A DNA stretch of 58,574 bases from CAZJAH01 sp964544155 (GCA_964544155.1 CAZJAH010000016.1:1-58574); one strand, 5' to 3'. Positions 17,505-27,281 are shown, counted from the stretch's first letter. Translations and numbers: made by a program. The notes: generated by a model not told the origin, from the sequence alone.

Positions 17505-18444
17505 CGCTGCCCTCCTGAGCGCTGCTGTCAGCAGATTTTGTTATTTCCACAAAGTTCACGGCATTACTCATTGATAGGGTGTTCTCATCCGGCATTGGTT
17601 TGAATTTGGCGAATTTGGCAAGGTCTGCAGTATGGAGGATCTGCCTGAGATTTGATTTTGCTTCATCGCTCATATCCATTCTTTGAGCAAAATCAAGCAA
17701 TTCTTCCGAGGTTAGTTCAGGAGCAGGAATGTTGAACCTTCTTTCGATATAGATCCTGATTATCTCCGTCAGCCTGATGTGGTATTGCTTGATTCTGTCC
17801 TTTTGCCAAAGCTTTTCATTTTCTAAATTTTTTAATTCCCGAAGAGCAAAAATATGCGGCGGTATCTGAGGGTCATAGCTTTCTTGTTTAATTTCAGCCT
17901 TATTTCTCTTCCTATTTTTCAATATAAGATAAACAGCTGCTGCCGCGGCAATAAGCAGCAGGCCGCCAAGCATATAGGGCCAGTATCTCCATATGGACAT
18001 TTGCACATCCATCACCGGTTTAATATCCCTGATAGGCTTTGACGTATCCACGGTCACCGTGCGGAAATTCAGCATAAGTGAATCAGTGCTGACAGCGAAA
18101 GGCCTGTCGAACCCCTGCCTTTCATAAACAAATGAAAACGGCGGTACACTGTAACTGCCTGAATCGAAAGATGTAACAGTCAGCTTACGGCTCATTTCGT
18201 AATATCCGGCAGCTTCGGCGGTATCAATACCGCTATCTTCGATCAGCTCCAGGCTGCCCACGGTTTCGTTTATGTCGGGCCATTTGAGGTTAATCGAAGT
18301 ATCGGCTTTAACCCGCAGGTCGAGGCCTATCCATTCGCCTATCCTGACATTGTTTGTATCGGCATTGAGCTTAATATCGGGCTCCTGCCCGATAACAGCG
18401 GCTGAATTAATTATTATTATGATAATAGCTAAAAAAAACCTCAT
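17494..18444 (-). CDS. BatD/DUF4381-like membrane protein
   Basis: A 316-residue protein with a signal peptide (ending near SAAVIGQ) and an extracytoplasmic beta-rich domain of about 130 residues. One membrane helix (about 155-175) and a cytoplasmic helical tail follow, the tail carrying the block IRIYIERRFNIPAPELTSEE that is typical of the DUF4381/BatD group. It overlaps DUF58 upstream by 4 bases and BatA downstream by 11, so the proteins are probably translationally coupled and work together at the membrane. Assignment to BatD proper is weaker than assignment to the wider group. Confidence 0.7.
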   Translation of the reverse strand: MRFFLAIIIIIINSAAVIGQEPDIKLNADTNNVRIGEWIGLDLRVKADTSINLKWPDINETVGSLELIEDSGIDTAEAAGYYEMSRKLTVTSFDSGSYSVPPFSFVYERQGFDRPFAVSTDSLMLNFRTVTVDTSKPIRDIKPVMDVQMSIWRYWPYMLGGLLLIAAAAAVYLILKNRKRNKAEIKQESYDPQIPPHIFALRELKNLENEKLWQKDRIKQYHIRLTEIIRIYIERRFNIPAPELTSEELLDFAQRMDMSDEAKSNLRQILHTADLAKFAKFKPMPDENTLSMSNAVNFVEITKSADSSAQEGSDVQ

Positions 18445-19316
18445 TTTCTAATTTCCCTCTTCCTGAAGAACTTCCTTAGCGGAGTTATGTAAGAACCGTC
18501 AGTGCTCAGGTCTATAATATCCACTTTGCTTTTGACAGCAAGAGCTCTTATATGAGCGTCCTTATTTTCCCACCAGTGCCTGTAATGCTCCCGCGATTTT
18601 TTATTCGATGTATCCACCCAGATAATGCCCCCGGTTTCAGGATCTCTCACTTTTGCGAGGCCTATTGGCGGCAATTCTTTTTCCCGGGGATCATTCACAC
18701 GTATAAATATGGTGTCGTGCTTTTTCGAAGCTATTTTTAAAGGCTCAGAGAAATCATCAGCAATAAAATCGGATACCACAAAGGCGATTGTCCTTTTTTT
18801 CATCATATTGGTGAAGTACCTGAGCGCGTTTCCAATATCCGTGCCGGAGCTTACAGGCCTGAATTCCAGCAGCTCGCGAATGATTCTTAACGCGTGGCTG
18901 CGTCCCTTTTTGGGGGCTATGAATTTTTCGATTTTATCAGAAAAAAGTAGCAGCCCTATCTTGTCATTGTTGCCTATGGCTGAAAATGAGAGCACAGCGC
19001 AAAGTTCGGCTATCATCTCGTTTTTGAACTGAACGGATGTACCGAATTCCTGCGAACGGCTTATATCCACCAGGAGCATAACGGTAAGCTCGCGCTCTTC
19101 CTCGAAGACTTTCACATATGGGTGGTTGAGCTTTGCAGTAACGTTCCAGTCTATTGTTCGGACGTCATCGCCGGGGAAGTACTCACGCACCTCGCTAAAG
19201 GCCATGCCGCGCCCTTTGAAAACGCTCTGGTAATTACCCGAAAAAAGGTCCCGGGTAATGCCGCGTGTTTTAATCTCGATCTTCCGTACTTTTTTTATCA
19301 GTTCGGCAGTATCCAT
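18441..19316 (-). CDS. DUF58-domain protein of the MoxR cluster
   Basis: This soluble 291-residue protein has the DUF58 signature FSEVREYFPGDDVRTIDWNV and a VWA-like fold, including LLVDISRSQEFGT. It is the constant partner of MoxR ATPases; the pair is thought to act in metal-dependent folding or assembly of other proteins. It begins right at the moxR stop codon and ends with a 4-base overlap with the BatD-like gene. Confidence 0.88.
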   Translation of the reverse strand: MDTAELIKKVRKIEIKTRGITRDLFSGNYQSVFKGRGMAFSEVREYFPGDDVRTIDWNVTAKLNHPYVKVFEEERELTVMLLVDISRSQEFGTSVQFKNEMIAELCAVLSFSAIGNNDKIGLLLFSDKIEKFIAPKKGRSHALRIIRELLEFRPVSSGTDIGNALRYFTNMMKKRTIAFVVSDFIADDFSEPLKIASKKHDTIFIRVNDPREKELPPIGLAKVRDPETGGIIWVDTSNKKSREHYRHWWENKDAHIRALAVKSKVDIIDLSTDGSYITPLRKFFRKREIRK

Positions 19317-20302
19317 TAGGGAACTTCAATTTTGTTCAGAATTTCAATAATAATATCTTCACTGGTTACGTTTTCGGCTTCGGCTTCGTAGGTCAGGCCT
19401 ATCCTGTGCCGGAGTACGTCAAGGCATACAGCCCTTATATCCTCGGGTACCACGTATCCGCGCCGTTTAATAAATGCGTAAGCTTTAGCGGCAATGGCTA
19501 GATTGATCGAACCGCGAGGCGACGCCCCGAAGCTGATCAGTTCTGTAAGCCTGGACAGGTTGTAATCAGCCGGGAAGCGGGAGGCGAAGATTATATCAAG
19601 TATATACTGCTCGATTTTTTCGTCAAGGTAAACATCTTTTACAACTTCCCTGGCTTTAAGAATATCCACGGGTTTGATAACGGGAGAAGATTTTGGAAAT
19701 TCTTTTGCTATACCCTGTCTGAGTATAGAACGCTCTTCATCCCTGCCGGGATAGCTGATCACAAGCTTGAGCATGAACCTGTCTACCTGAGCTTCGGGAA
19801 GTGGGTAAGTACCTTCCTGCTCGATGGGATTCTGCGTGGCCATAACCAGGAATGGCTCCTGCAGACGGAAAGTTTCATCACCTATGGTAACCTGGCGTTC
19901 CTGCATTGATTCAAGCAGCGCGCTCTGCACTTTTGCCGGCGCCCTGTTGATCTCATCAGCCAATATGAAATTGGCAAATACCGGCCCTTTGCGGACAGTA
20001 AATTCTTCCTTCCTTTGATTATAAATCATTGTGCCGGTAAGGTCCGCGGGCAAAAGATCCGGCGTAAACTGTATTCTGCTGTATTTTGCGTCGATAGCCT
20101 GCGAAAGCGTTTTAATTGCAAGAGTTTTCGCCAGGCCGGGAACGCCTTCCAAAAGGATGTGGCCTTCACTGAGCAAGCCCACAAGCAGGCGTTCGACCAT
20201 GTATTTCTGCCCGACTATAACCTTGCCGATCTCCATCATCAGAACGTCCACAAAGCGGCTTTCCTGTTCAATTCTTTCATTGAGTTCACTTATGTCAGTC
20301 AT
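19316..20302 (-). CDS. MoxR-family AAA+ ATPase
   Basis: A 328-residue AAA+ chaperone-like ATPase with Walker A EGVPGLAKTLAIKT, Walker B ANFILADEINRAPAK and sensor region VMATQNPIEQEGTYPLPEAQ with the arginine in QVDRFML. I chose the ATG at 20302 because GGAG lies seven bases before it. The frame can be extended only to a TTG six bases upstream. It is the first gene of the moxR-DUF58-batD-like-batA operon, all on the minus strand and overlapping or abutting. batB, batC and batE, found in some Bacteroidota, are absent here. Confidence 0.92.
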   Translation of the reverse strand: MTDISELNERIEQESRFVDVLMMEIGKVIVGQKYMVERLLVGLLSEGHILLEGVPGLAKTLAIKTLSQAIDAKYSRIQFTPDLLPADLTGTMIYNQRKEEFTVRKGPVFANFILADEINRAPAKVQSALLESMQERQVTIGDETFRLQEPFLVMATQNPIEQEGTYPLPEAQVDRFMLKLVISYPGRDEERSILRQGIAKEFPKSSPVIKPVDILKAREVVKDVYLDEKIEQYILDIIFASRFPADYNLSRLTELISFGASPRGSINLAIAAKAYAFIKRRGYVVPEDIRAVCLDVLRHRIGLTYEAEAENVTSEDIIIEILNKIEVP

Positions 20303-20615
20303 TATCAAGCTCCGTAATGATTATTATCCGCCCGTTTTTTCGATTTTTTGAAAAGAACTAATGCTGAATAACGATTTTTTCTAACTTAAATTTCATTTTT
20401 TTACTAAAATAATTCCCTCAAAAATATTACGAAAAAGTCAGCGATTTGTTAAAATTATGCTAATAACGATATACTCACACTGCTTAGCGAGCCTTATCTC
20501 AAATCTATTACAAATTAAACAAGGTTTTCTTTCCTCCGTTTTTTAATTTTGATATAGTATGAGAATCCTTATATTCTGTTGTATTATTTTTTCCCGTAAA
20601 AATTGAATTATAAGC
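20303..20615. other. Divergent intergenic region, moxR / DUF6544
   Basis: About 310 AT-rich bases between two divergent genes. They must hold promoters for both strands, but I could not pick out a convincing motif pair, hairpin or small gene. Confidence 0.5.
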
Positions 20616-21380
20616 ATGAAAAGTACCTATTTAAGAGAAAGAGCAAAATTACTTAAGAATAACAGGGCTTTAAAAAACGAAATTATCACTGATGAACTGA
20701 TTAGCGGATTACCCCGTCTGCTGCAAAAATATCTGCGCGTATGTGGTTATATGAATACTCCTTTGCCTTATAACGCGACTGTGGATTGGGAGGAAAGTAT
20801 TTTTAAAATGTCCCCCGGAAAAGACTGGAAACAAATGAAAACGATTCAGTTTAATTCAGTCAACCCTATCGCACGTACGGCATATATGAAATTCTCAGGC
20901 ATGCCCTTATCAGCCCGGGATATTTACAGCAACGGGTATGGCGAAATGAAGGGGAAGCTGTTTAACCTCATCAGTGTGGTTTTTGATAACAGCGTGGAAA
21001 CCGCACAATCGGCTCTTATTACCTGTTTCGCAGAGTTTTTATTTATTCCCGGATACATTTTTTCTGATAATGTTAAATGGGAAACTCTGAATGATACCAC
21101 ATTGCGGGCTACCCTACGCGACAATGGCTTTGAGGTAACCGGTCTGTTTCATTTCGACGGTGAGGGCTTTTTCAGGCATTTTGAAACTAATGACAGATAC
21201 TATTCAATCGGTAAAAATAATTATAAAAAATTCAGATATTCGGCATTTGTCGATAGCTATAAAAACCTTGGAGGCTTGAACATAGCCGAAAATGCACGGG
21301 CAATGTGGCATTTGCCGCATGGCGGTTTTGAATATTTTAAAGGAACTATAGGCACAATTGATTTCAACGTAGATGAGTGA
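20616..21380 (+). CDS. DUF6544-family protein
   Basis: A 254-residue soluble protein with the pattern of the DUF6544 (formerly DUF6920) family: LPRLLQKYLRVCGY near the N-terminus, ARTAYMKFSGMPLSARDIYS, then GEMKGKLFNLISVV and a later CFAEFLFIPGYIF block. No signal peptide is seen. The family has no known activity. It is followed 93 bases later by the phosphohexomutase gene, with a probable new promoter between them. Confidence 0.65.
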   Translation: MKSTYLRERAKLLKNNRALKNEIITDELISGLPRLLQKYLRVCGYMNTPLPYNATVDWEESIFKMSPGKDWKQMKTIQFNSVNPIARTAYMKFSGMPLSARDIYSNGYGEMKGKLFNLISVVFDNSVETAQSALITCFAEFLFIPGYIFSDNVKWETLNDTTLRATLRDNGFEVTGLFHFDGEGFFRHFETNDRYYSIGKNNYKKFRYSAFVDSYKNLGGLNIAENARAMWHLPHGGFEYFKGTIGTIDFNVDE

Positions 21381-21473
21381 CGAAAACTATATTTTTGCTC
21401 ATAATATTTTTAGTTTTCACTCATAAATAATATTTTTACTTTTTTTATTCTGAAAAAACACAGAGGAATTGCT

Positions 21474-22832
21474 ATGCCCTTAATCAGCTCAGTTTCCGGT
21501 TTACGCGCGACTTTAGGCGACAGCCTGACGCCAGGTATAATTGCCGCCCATACGTCCGCTTTTCTTTCAATGATGCCTTACGGCCCTGTAGTAATTGGCC
21601 GTGACGGCAGGCCATCAGGCAGCTGGATTGAAAACATTGTGGCTGGCAGCGCCTCCGCTCTCGGAAGGCCGGTAGTGCTTCTCGGAATGGTGCCTACCCC
21701 GACTGTACAGCTCGAAACGGAACACAGCGACGCTGCCTGCGGAATTGCTATAACCGCCTCACATAATCCTAAAGAGTGGAACGGGCTTAAATTCCTTAAT
21801 TCACACGGTGTTTTTCTCGATGGGGAAGAGAATCTGAAAATGAGGTCAATTCTTGAAAAGGCTGAATTTAAATATTCGGGATACGAAAGAAATTATTCGA
21901 TCAGCCTTAATGATGAGGCCCTGCTTAATCATACTTCCAGGATCATGAAGTCCCGGTATTTCTCGAACGGGCTTGATGAGCTTATCCGTTCAATGAAATA
22001 TACTGTGGTAGTGGACGCGGTGAATGCCTCAGGCTCAAAAGCTGTGCCCATGCTTCTTGAAGAACTCGGCTGCGAAGTAATTCCGCTATACTGTGCCGGC
22101 AACGGCGATTTTCCACATATGCCGGAGCCTCTGCCAGAAAATCTGACTGAACTAGCTGCTAAAGTCAAAGAAACAGGCGCAGATTTAGGCATTGCTGTAG
22201 ATCCTGATGCCGACCGTCTAGTACTTATCGACGAAAAGGGCGATCCTATTAGCGAGGAAAAAACCATTACACTCGCGGCATCCATGGTATTTGATGAGTT
22301 GGGAGCGGCCGCCGCTGATAAGTGTGCTGTTGTGAACCAATCAACCACTATGATGGTGGAACTCATTGCTAAGAGGCATGGGGCGCGGGTTTTCCGTTCG
22401 CCCGTGGGTGAAATCAATGTTGTTAATCTTATGAAAAGCAAAGGCGCGGTAATCGGAGGAGAAGGCAGCGGAGGAGTTATCCTGCCGGATGTGCATTACG
22501 GACGGGATTCCCTCGCCGGGATCGCGCTCATACTCGGCCTGATGGCTAATAGCGGCGGTACCATTTCGGAGATTACCGCATCACTGCCTAAGACCTTCAT
22601 GACTAAAACCAAACAAACTTTCACAGGCGACCCGGCAGGACTTTTCGATGTTCTGGAAAAGAAATTCGCCGGTAATGAGATAACGCGCAGCGACGGTATC
22701 AGAATAGATTTCATTGATAAATGGCTGCATATCAGAACTTCCAACACTGAACCTATCATCAGGATCATAGCCGAATCAATGAAAGAAGGAGAAGAAAAAG
22801 AACTTATAGATATGGCAGCCGAAGAGGTGTAG
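21474..22832 (+). CDS. Phosphohexomutase (phosphoglucosamine/phosphomannomutase family)
   Basis: This 452-residue alpha-D-phosphohexomutase moves a phosphate between C1 and C6 of a hexose or hexosamine. The active-site phosphoserine loop is TASHNP (Ser96), the magnesium loop is DPDADR, the sugar-binding loop is GEGSGG, and the phosphate-binding loop is RTSNTEPIIRIIAE. The closest relatives annotated this way are GlmM and phosphomannomutases; sequence alone does not fix the sugar. AGAGGAA precedes the ATG. The gene is flanked by a DUF6544 gene and a run of palindromic intergenic DNA. Confidence 0.9.
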   Translation: MPLISSVSGLRATLGDSLTPGIIAAHTSAFLSMMPYGPVVIGRDGRPSGSWIENIVAGSASALGRPVVLLGMVPTPTVQLETEHSDAACGIAITASHNPKEWNGLKFLNSHGVFLDGEENLKMRSILEKAEFKYSGYERNYSISLNDEALLNHTSRIMKSRYFSNGLDELIRSMKYTVVVDAVNASGSKAVPMLLEELGCEVIPLYCAGNGDFPHMPEPLPENLTELAAKVKETGADLGIAVDPDADRLVLIDEKGDPISEEKTITLAASMVFDELGAAAADKCAVVNQSTTMMVELIAKRHGARVFRSPVGEINVVNLMKSKGAVIGGEGSGGVILPDVHYGRDSLAGIALILGLMANSGGTISEITASLPKTFMTKTKQTFTGDPAGLFDVLEKKFAGNEITRSDGIRIDFIDKWLHIRTSNTEPIIRIIAESMKEGEEKELIDMAAEEV

Positions 22833-22852
22833 TTAAACAGAGCATTACATGC

Positions 22853-22870
22853 TCCCCGCATTTGCGGGGA
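22853..22870. repeat. Palindrome after the phosphohexomutase gene
   Basis: TCCCCGCA and TGCGGGGA form a tight hairpin 20 bases after the stop codon. It has no T tract, so it is a weak terminator at best. Confidence 0.5.
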
Positions 22871-22935
22871 ATTAGCCATCTGCTTATGTTCGTACCCCAT
22901 CGTCCGGCACCGGCTCTGCGAGCCGTTCCCGGCCA

Positions 22936-22956
22936 CTTCCCCTCAGAGAGGGGAAG
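22936..22956. repeat. Perfect 9-bp inverted repeat
   Basis: CTTCCCCTC, a three-base AGA loop, and GAGGGGAAG. A related but shorter CCCTC/GAGGG palindrome lies at 40264. Such GC-rich palindromes are often dispersed repeats in intergenic DNA. Confidence 0.6.
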
Positions 22957-23036
22957 AAAATGCAATTCCATAGCCAAAAAATATCAAAGGAATATATGGC
23001 ACGCTCATAGAGTGAAGGGGTGGTGCGCGTAAAAAA

Positions 23037-23762
23037 CTAAAAATACATACCTACAGAAAATGTTAGAAATACGCCGCCGAGATTGTACATAGGTACTCCC
23101 GCTACGCTTTCAAGGCCTTCAGAGAACGGTATATAATAGTACCTTATGTTAAAGGCCGTGTGGTTAGAACCTGATCCGAATGAACCTCCTATGCCTCCCA
23201 TTATCAATGGCCTGACGTAATGATCCGCTTCTCCGAAGGCTTCAAAAAAGCTTATATGTGAGGAATCGGGTTGACGGTTCTCTCTATAAGGTGTAGTGAG
23301 AACGTAAGTAATACCTCCTCCGGCTGTTAAATAGGGCCTGAATGATTCCGAAATCGCGTTTGAAAAAATTTGATAATTCATACCCAAAGCAATGGGAAAA
23401 ATAAACACCCTGTTTATTTTATCATCAACCCGCCAGGCACTATCATCGAAATCGAATGTTTCAAACTCATCTGTATTTCTGGCGCCTGAGATCAAAAATT
23501 CAAAAAATCCCTGAAAGTCGTTTCCGAGCTTTTTCTGGAGCATAAATCCCGCTCCGAATCCGCTGCCGGAAAATGTTAAGTCGAAGGCCCATGCCAAATC
23601 ACGGGCTGCCTGTTCATCTCCGTAAGTAGTCAATTTGCGCGGTGAATTAAAGATGAAAGTAGTATCATCGGGCATAGCCTGCGGTTCTTTTCCGGCTTCC
23701 TGAGCCAATAGTCCGGCCGGAAGCAAAATTAAAAATATGATTAATATCGTTGTATGCTTCAT
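23037..23762 (-). CDS. Outer-membrane beta-barrel protein
   Basis: A 241-residue protein with a signal peptide (MKHTTILIIFLILLPAGLLA) followed by alternating amphipathic strands. It ends in an aromatic residue (VGMYF), as outer-membrane barrels do. Segments such as FGAGFMLQKKLGNDFQGFFE and IFPIALGMNYQIFSN fit an eight-stranded OmpW/opacity-like barrel. The ligand or role is unknown. It is monocistronic, pointing toward the phosphohexomutase gene. Confidence 0.7.
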   Translation of the reverse strand: MKHTTILIIFLILLPAGLLAQEAGKEPQAMPDDTTFIFNSPRKLTTYGDEQAARDLAWAFDLTFSGSGFGAGFMLQKKLGNDFQGFFEFLISGARNTDEFETFDFDDSAWRVDDKINRVFIFPIALGMNYQIFSNAISESFRPYLTAGGGITYVLTTPYRENRQPDSSHISFFEAFGEADHYVRPLIMGGIGGSFGSGSNHTAFNIRYYYIPFSEGLESVAGVPMYNLGGVFLTFSVGMYF

Positions 23763-23958
23763 TGAAATTTCTGTTAATGCTTAAACCTAATACTTATATA
23801 AACAGATAAACGTAAGAATTATCACGCTTATTATACCTGAAATTTTAATTTTTTTGAGTTTTTCTTTTAAATTTCCAATTCTATTAAAAGAACTAAAAAA
23901 ATGGATTTTACGTCTTTTTTAATTGCGATTATATTAAAAATGTGAAAAAACTAACTTA

Positions 23959-23989
23959 TTTGCTTTAAGCACAAACTTTTGTAATTTGC
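23959..23989 (+). promoter_or_regulatory. Putative promoter of the Nif3-like gene
   Basis: TTTG at 23959, a 19-base spacer, then TAATTTGC at 23982. The -7 box is one base short of the ideal TAnnTTTG. It lies about 60 bases before the ATG. Confidence 0.35.
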
Positions 23990-24050
23990 ATATTAATAAG
24001 AGACATTAGTCTCATTTAAAATTATTTGAAATTATTGGCATTTACACCCA

Positions 24051-24929
24051 ATGCGTATTGAGGATCTGTTAAAATTAATTAACAGAATTCTGCCTCCCGA
24101 AACGGCCATGGAAGGTGACCGCACAGGGCTGCAGATTCAAAGCGGACTCAAAGAGGTACACAATCTGCTGGTAACGCTTGAATTGACCGACGAAGTCCTA
24201 AACGAAGCTTTAGAAAAAGGTTCAGATTGTATTATAGCATTTCATCCGCTCATTTACCGGCCTTTAGCTGAAATCAACCACAACGAAAGAGTCGGAAGGC
24301 TGACGACAGAACTGATTAAAAATTCTATCTCTCTGATTTCTGTGCATACAGCTTTTGATGCACATCACAAAGGAACAAATTCTATTCTGAGCAAAAAGCT
24401 CGGCCTCGAAAAGGAAGGCTGGCTTGTTCCGGATAAAAACTCAGAAAATACGGGAATGGGAATAATCGGTAGCCTGGAGGAAAGGATCTCACTTGAAGGA
24501 TTTCTCAATATGGTTTCGGAAGCAATGCATGCCCCGTTGAAGTATTGCACAGGGAAATCCGATTACATTAAAAGGGTGGCCGTTGTTGGAGGAAGCGGTA
24601 GTTCATTTTTGGATGACGCACTGAACGCGGGCGCCGACATATTTATTACCGGCGATATAAGCTACCATACTTTCCATGCCATGAAAGGCAGGATGGCTCT
24701 GGTCGATCCCGGCCATTACGAAATGGAACAATTTAACGCGCGCGGTATAGCGCAGCTTATTTACGACAATATCGACGACGACCAACTGGACAAAATTGAT
24801 CTAAGTACAGTCAGGACTAACCCTGTGAGCTACTTTTTTGATGAAAAGAATTATAACTCTTTACAGGAAAATTATTTATCAAATATAAATCTTGAATGGT
24901 GTGAATTTTATGGAATATCAAAGTCATAG
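24051..24929 (+). CDS. Nif3-like dinuclear metal-centre protein
   Basis: This 292-residue member of the Nif3/YbgI (GTP cyclohydrolase I type 2 homologue) family forms a toroidal hexamer with a two-metal site. Ligand-bearing blocks are visible: AFHPLIYRPL, SVHTAFDAH and, near the C-terminus, VDPGHYEMEQF, which matches the family's GHxxxE site. The cellular role is not settled, although some members act in iron handling or DNA-linked processes. It overlaps the zinc-ribbon gene by 20 bases, a neighbour pairing common in many phyla. Confidence 0.9.
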   Translation: MRIEDLLKLINRILPPETAMEGDRTGLQIQSGLKEVHNLLVTLELTDEVLNEALEKGSDCIIAFHPLIYRPLAEINHNERVGRLTTELIKNSISLISVHTAFDAHHKGTNSILSKKLGLEKEGWLVPDKNSENTGMGIIGSLEERISLEGFLNMVSEAMHAPLKYCTGKSDYIKRVAVVGGSGSSFLDDALNAGADIFITGDISYHTFHAMKGRMALVDPGHYEMEQFNARGIAQLIYDNIDDDQLDKIDLSTVRTNPVSYFFDEKNYNSLQENYLSNINLEWCEFYGISKS

Positions 24930-25647
24930 TTTGGCAGTTTTATCTCTAATTGACCAAAGGCTTGATGAATTGAAAGATGAATTCGGCGATCTGCCGGAAC
25001 TTATCAGGCAAAGACAGGAAAGAGCAGATGAAGCAAGAAAAACAGTTGAAGAAACAAATGAAATAATCAATAATATCAAATCCTTTTGCTCGACTTCTAA
25101 GGTTACGCTTATTGAGCTCAAAGAAAAAGAGGAAAAATTGGCCAAACAGCAATTCCTGGTCAGAAATAACAAAGAATTTGATGCTATAACTAATGAAATA
25201 CAGCATATACAGGAAGAACACCAGAAACTTTCCGAGCAAATGAGGAAAGAGGGGGTAAAGCAGGAAAATCTTACACGTATACTTGAAGGCCAGGAAGAAG
25301 AACTTCGGGAAGCTGAAAAAAATCTGGCTGAAAAGCAAAGAGAGGCTGAAATTCTCTCATCTGACCAGAATGAAGAGCTAAACCAATTAATGAATAAAAG
25401 AAAAAAAGTTGTAGCGGGAATCGACGATAAGTTAATAAAGGAATATGAAAGAATAAGAAAACAAATGCCTGACGCCGCTGTGCGGATTAACAGGAACAGC
25501 TGCTCCGGCTGCTTTAGTGCTATTCCACCTCAGAAAATTGTTGAGATTCGTAATAATCTGGATGATATTCGCTTCTGCGAAAATTGCGGCAGGATGCTGA
25601 CTCCGGAAGAGTTCGAACCCGACGAGGAAATAATTGAAGCTCTCTAA
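24910..25647 (+). CDS. C4-type zinc-ribbon coiled-coil protein
   Basis: A 245-residue protein made of a long coiled coil (about 10-175, very rich in Glu, Lys and Gln) and a C-terminal zinc ribbon with SCSGC and FCENCGRML. It belongs to the DUF164/zf-RING_7 family, possibly nucleic-acid binding. I placed the start at the ATG at 24910 (MEYQSHSLAV); a TTG at 24892 is also in frame. It overlaps the Nif3-like gene upstream and the membrane protein downstream, so the three are likely one operon. Confidence 0.88.
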   Translation: MEYQSHSLAVLSLIDQRLDELKDEFGDLPELIRQRQERADEARKTVEETNEIINNIKSFCSTSKVTLIELKEKEEKLAKQQFLVRNNKEFDAITNEIQHIQEEHQKLSEQMRKEGVKQENLTRILEGQEEELREAEKNLAEKQREAEILSSDQNEELNQLMNKRKKVVAGIDDKLIKEYERIRKQMPDAAVRINRNSCSGCFSAIPPQKIVEIRNNLDDIRFCENCGRMLTPEEFEPDEEIIEAL

Positions 25648-26968
25648 TACATTTTCTCTCAGAGAGGATACAGGATTTTACATAGCAGCAATGATCTTTA
25701 TCATTGCTGTTTTTATATTGAACAGCGGACATTTAAATCAGCAGTATATTTACGAGCATCATTACCTCGATATTGCTCAAAATTTGTTGAAGGGTGAAGG
25801 GTATATTTCAGGTGAATACCCCGGCCGGCATGCTTTATTTCCATTATGGGGATATACTTTTATAGTTTATTTAAGCCTTTTTTTCACAGGCAGTCATGCT
25901 CTGCTGTATTTATTCCACTTCGTAAGCGCTCTGGCAGGAATATATGCGTTTTACCAATTTTTTAGTATCAGGCCGAAGTACATTCATCTGCCATTATGGC
26001 TGCCACTTATCGCCCAGGCAGCAGTTAAAGCCCCTGAAGGCCCGGCGCTTCTTCTTGTGGTTGTTTTTTTATATCTGATAAATAAAGGTATTTCGGGCAA
26101 AAACCTGAAATATACCCTGTCAGGAGGAGCGGTTTTAGGGCTGGTAATTAATCTTAGGCCGGAATATCTTGCTTTCCCGGCTTTTATTCTGGTTATTGTG
26201 TTAATATTCAATAAAACAGGGCTCAGCATATCATTAAAGAACTACGCGGCTGCTTATCTAATCGCTTTAGTCATGCTCCTGCCATGGATATACTATTATT
26301 ATGATCATACAGGCGAAGTTTCGCTAAGTTCTTCAAACAGCGGGCTAGTTATGTATATATCCCTGGGTAACCTGCGAGATAATCCCTGGGGTATAATCCC
26401 TGAGGACAGCGCTGCCGCTGAATACTTAGAAAGCAAAGGCATAAGTAATCCTTATTCACCGGAAGGTGACAGCCTGCTTAAGGAAACATTCTTCGAAGCC
26501 CTTGAGTCGCACCCCGGCGCTTTTATGATGAAATGCTCTGCTAATTTTATAAGTATATTTAAATCAGGCGTTTATACTGGTGAATACGCAAATTTATTCC
26601 TTGATAAAAATGAACGTGTTCGGATTAATAATGCTATGAAAGCCGAAAAAAGCTATTTTGACAGATTCATCAAAATGTTCGGCCTGCCGTCTGATAAATT
26701 TATCCCTTATTTAGCTGAGAAAATATTCAGGATAGCTTTCGCGGGGATTTTTCTTTTGCTTTTGATTTATTCTGTTTTGAGATTATTCTTAAAGAGGGGG
26801 AATCCTCCGGAAGTAGTTTCAGCCTATGCAGGTATGATTTTCAGGGTAATTCTGATTACACTGCTGATAAATGATTTCCGCTTCAACAACCTGATCTACC
26901 TTTTCGCCATGGGGATATTCCTGCATGATGCCGCGAAAGGTATTATGAGGCTTAAGCAGGTTGATTGA
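25634..26968 (+). CDS. GT-C-type membrane glycosyltransferase-like protein
   Basis: A polytopic membrane protein of 444 residues with roughly ten hydrophobic segments. The first periplasmic loop, YEHHYLDIAQNLLKGEGYIS, has the position and look of the acidic catalytic loop of lipid-linked (GT39/GT83-like) sugar transferases. It would use a polyprenyl-phosphate sugar to modify a protein or lipid at the outer face of the inner membrane. Donor and acceptor are unknown. The start is uncertain: a TTG at 25634 keeps the whole first helix and overlaps the previous gene by 14 bases, while the first ATG at 25691 trims it. It converges on the cupin gene, with a 17-base overlap. Confidence 0.65.
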   Translation: MKLSNTFSLREDTGFYIAAMIFIIAVFILNSGHLNQQYIYEHHYLDIAQNLLKGEGYISGEYPGRHALFPLWGYTFIVYLSLFFTGSHALLYLFHFVSALAGIYAFYQFFSIRPKYIHLPLWLPLIAQAAVKAPEGPALLLVVVFLYLINKGISGKNLKYTLSGGAVLGLVINLRPEYLAFPAFILVIVLIFNKTGLSISLKNYAAAYLIALVMLLPWIYYYYDHTGEVSLSSSNSGLVMYISLGNLRDNPWGIIPEDSAAAEYLESKGISNPYSPEGDSLLKETFFEALESHPGAFMMKCSANFISIFKSGVYTGEYANLFLDKNERVRINNAMKAEKSYFDRFIKMFGLPSDKFIPYLAEKIFRIAFAGIFLLLLIYSVLRLFLKRGNPPEVVSAYAGMIFRVILITLLINDFRFNNLIYLFAMGIFLHDAAKGIMRLKQVD

Positions 26969-27281
26969 TATGCAGCGCGAGCCATATTGCCGGCGGCTTT
27001 GAGCTTGTGTGCTCTACTCTGTGTCTGGTTCCGGCCGGAATAAAAAGGTGGCTGCCTTTTGTTAGTTCAAAAATTCTGTTTTCATCAGTGAAACTAAGGG
27101 TTGCCCTACCTTCAAGCAGGAGTACCCACTCATCCCAATCCTGGTTATAGTCATCGCCTTGGGGAGTGGCCTGGCCGGTAGATACTATTCTTTCCACTTT
27201 GATATTCCTGTGCTTAAAGATTTCGGTGAATATCTCTTCTTCGGAATTGTCCGGTATATTCTCAAAAAAATTTTCTACCAT
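26952..27281 (-). CDS. Cupin-domain protein
   Basis: A 109-residue single-domain cupin. The fold is marked by WDEWVLLLEGRATLSF and LTKGSHLFIPAGTRHRVEHT; the histidines of the second motif are present, while the first motif lacks the usual HxH. I placed the start at the ATG at 27281 because AAGGG lies seven bases upstream; the frame itself extends to 27353 into ruvB. It begins 10 bases after ruvB ends, so it is probably cotranscribed. The function is unknown. Confidence 0.8.
   Translation of the reverse strand: MVENFFENIPDNSEEEIFTEIFKHRNIKVERIVSTGQATPQGDDYNQDWDEWVLLLEGRATLSFTDENRIFELTKGSHLFIPAGTRHRVEHTSSKPPAIWLALHINQPA

Noticed and set aside
22851..22873. Hairpin resembling a type I-E CRISPR repeat (CTCCCCGCA...TGCGGGGA)
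   Set aside because: Only one copy is present, with no spacers and no cas genes in the window.
22921..22956. Small RNA or attachment site in the palindromic stretch
   Set aside because: A single strong palindrome without promoter or T tract is not enough to call either.
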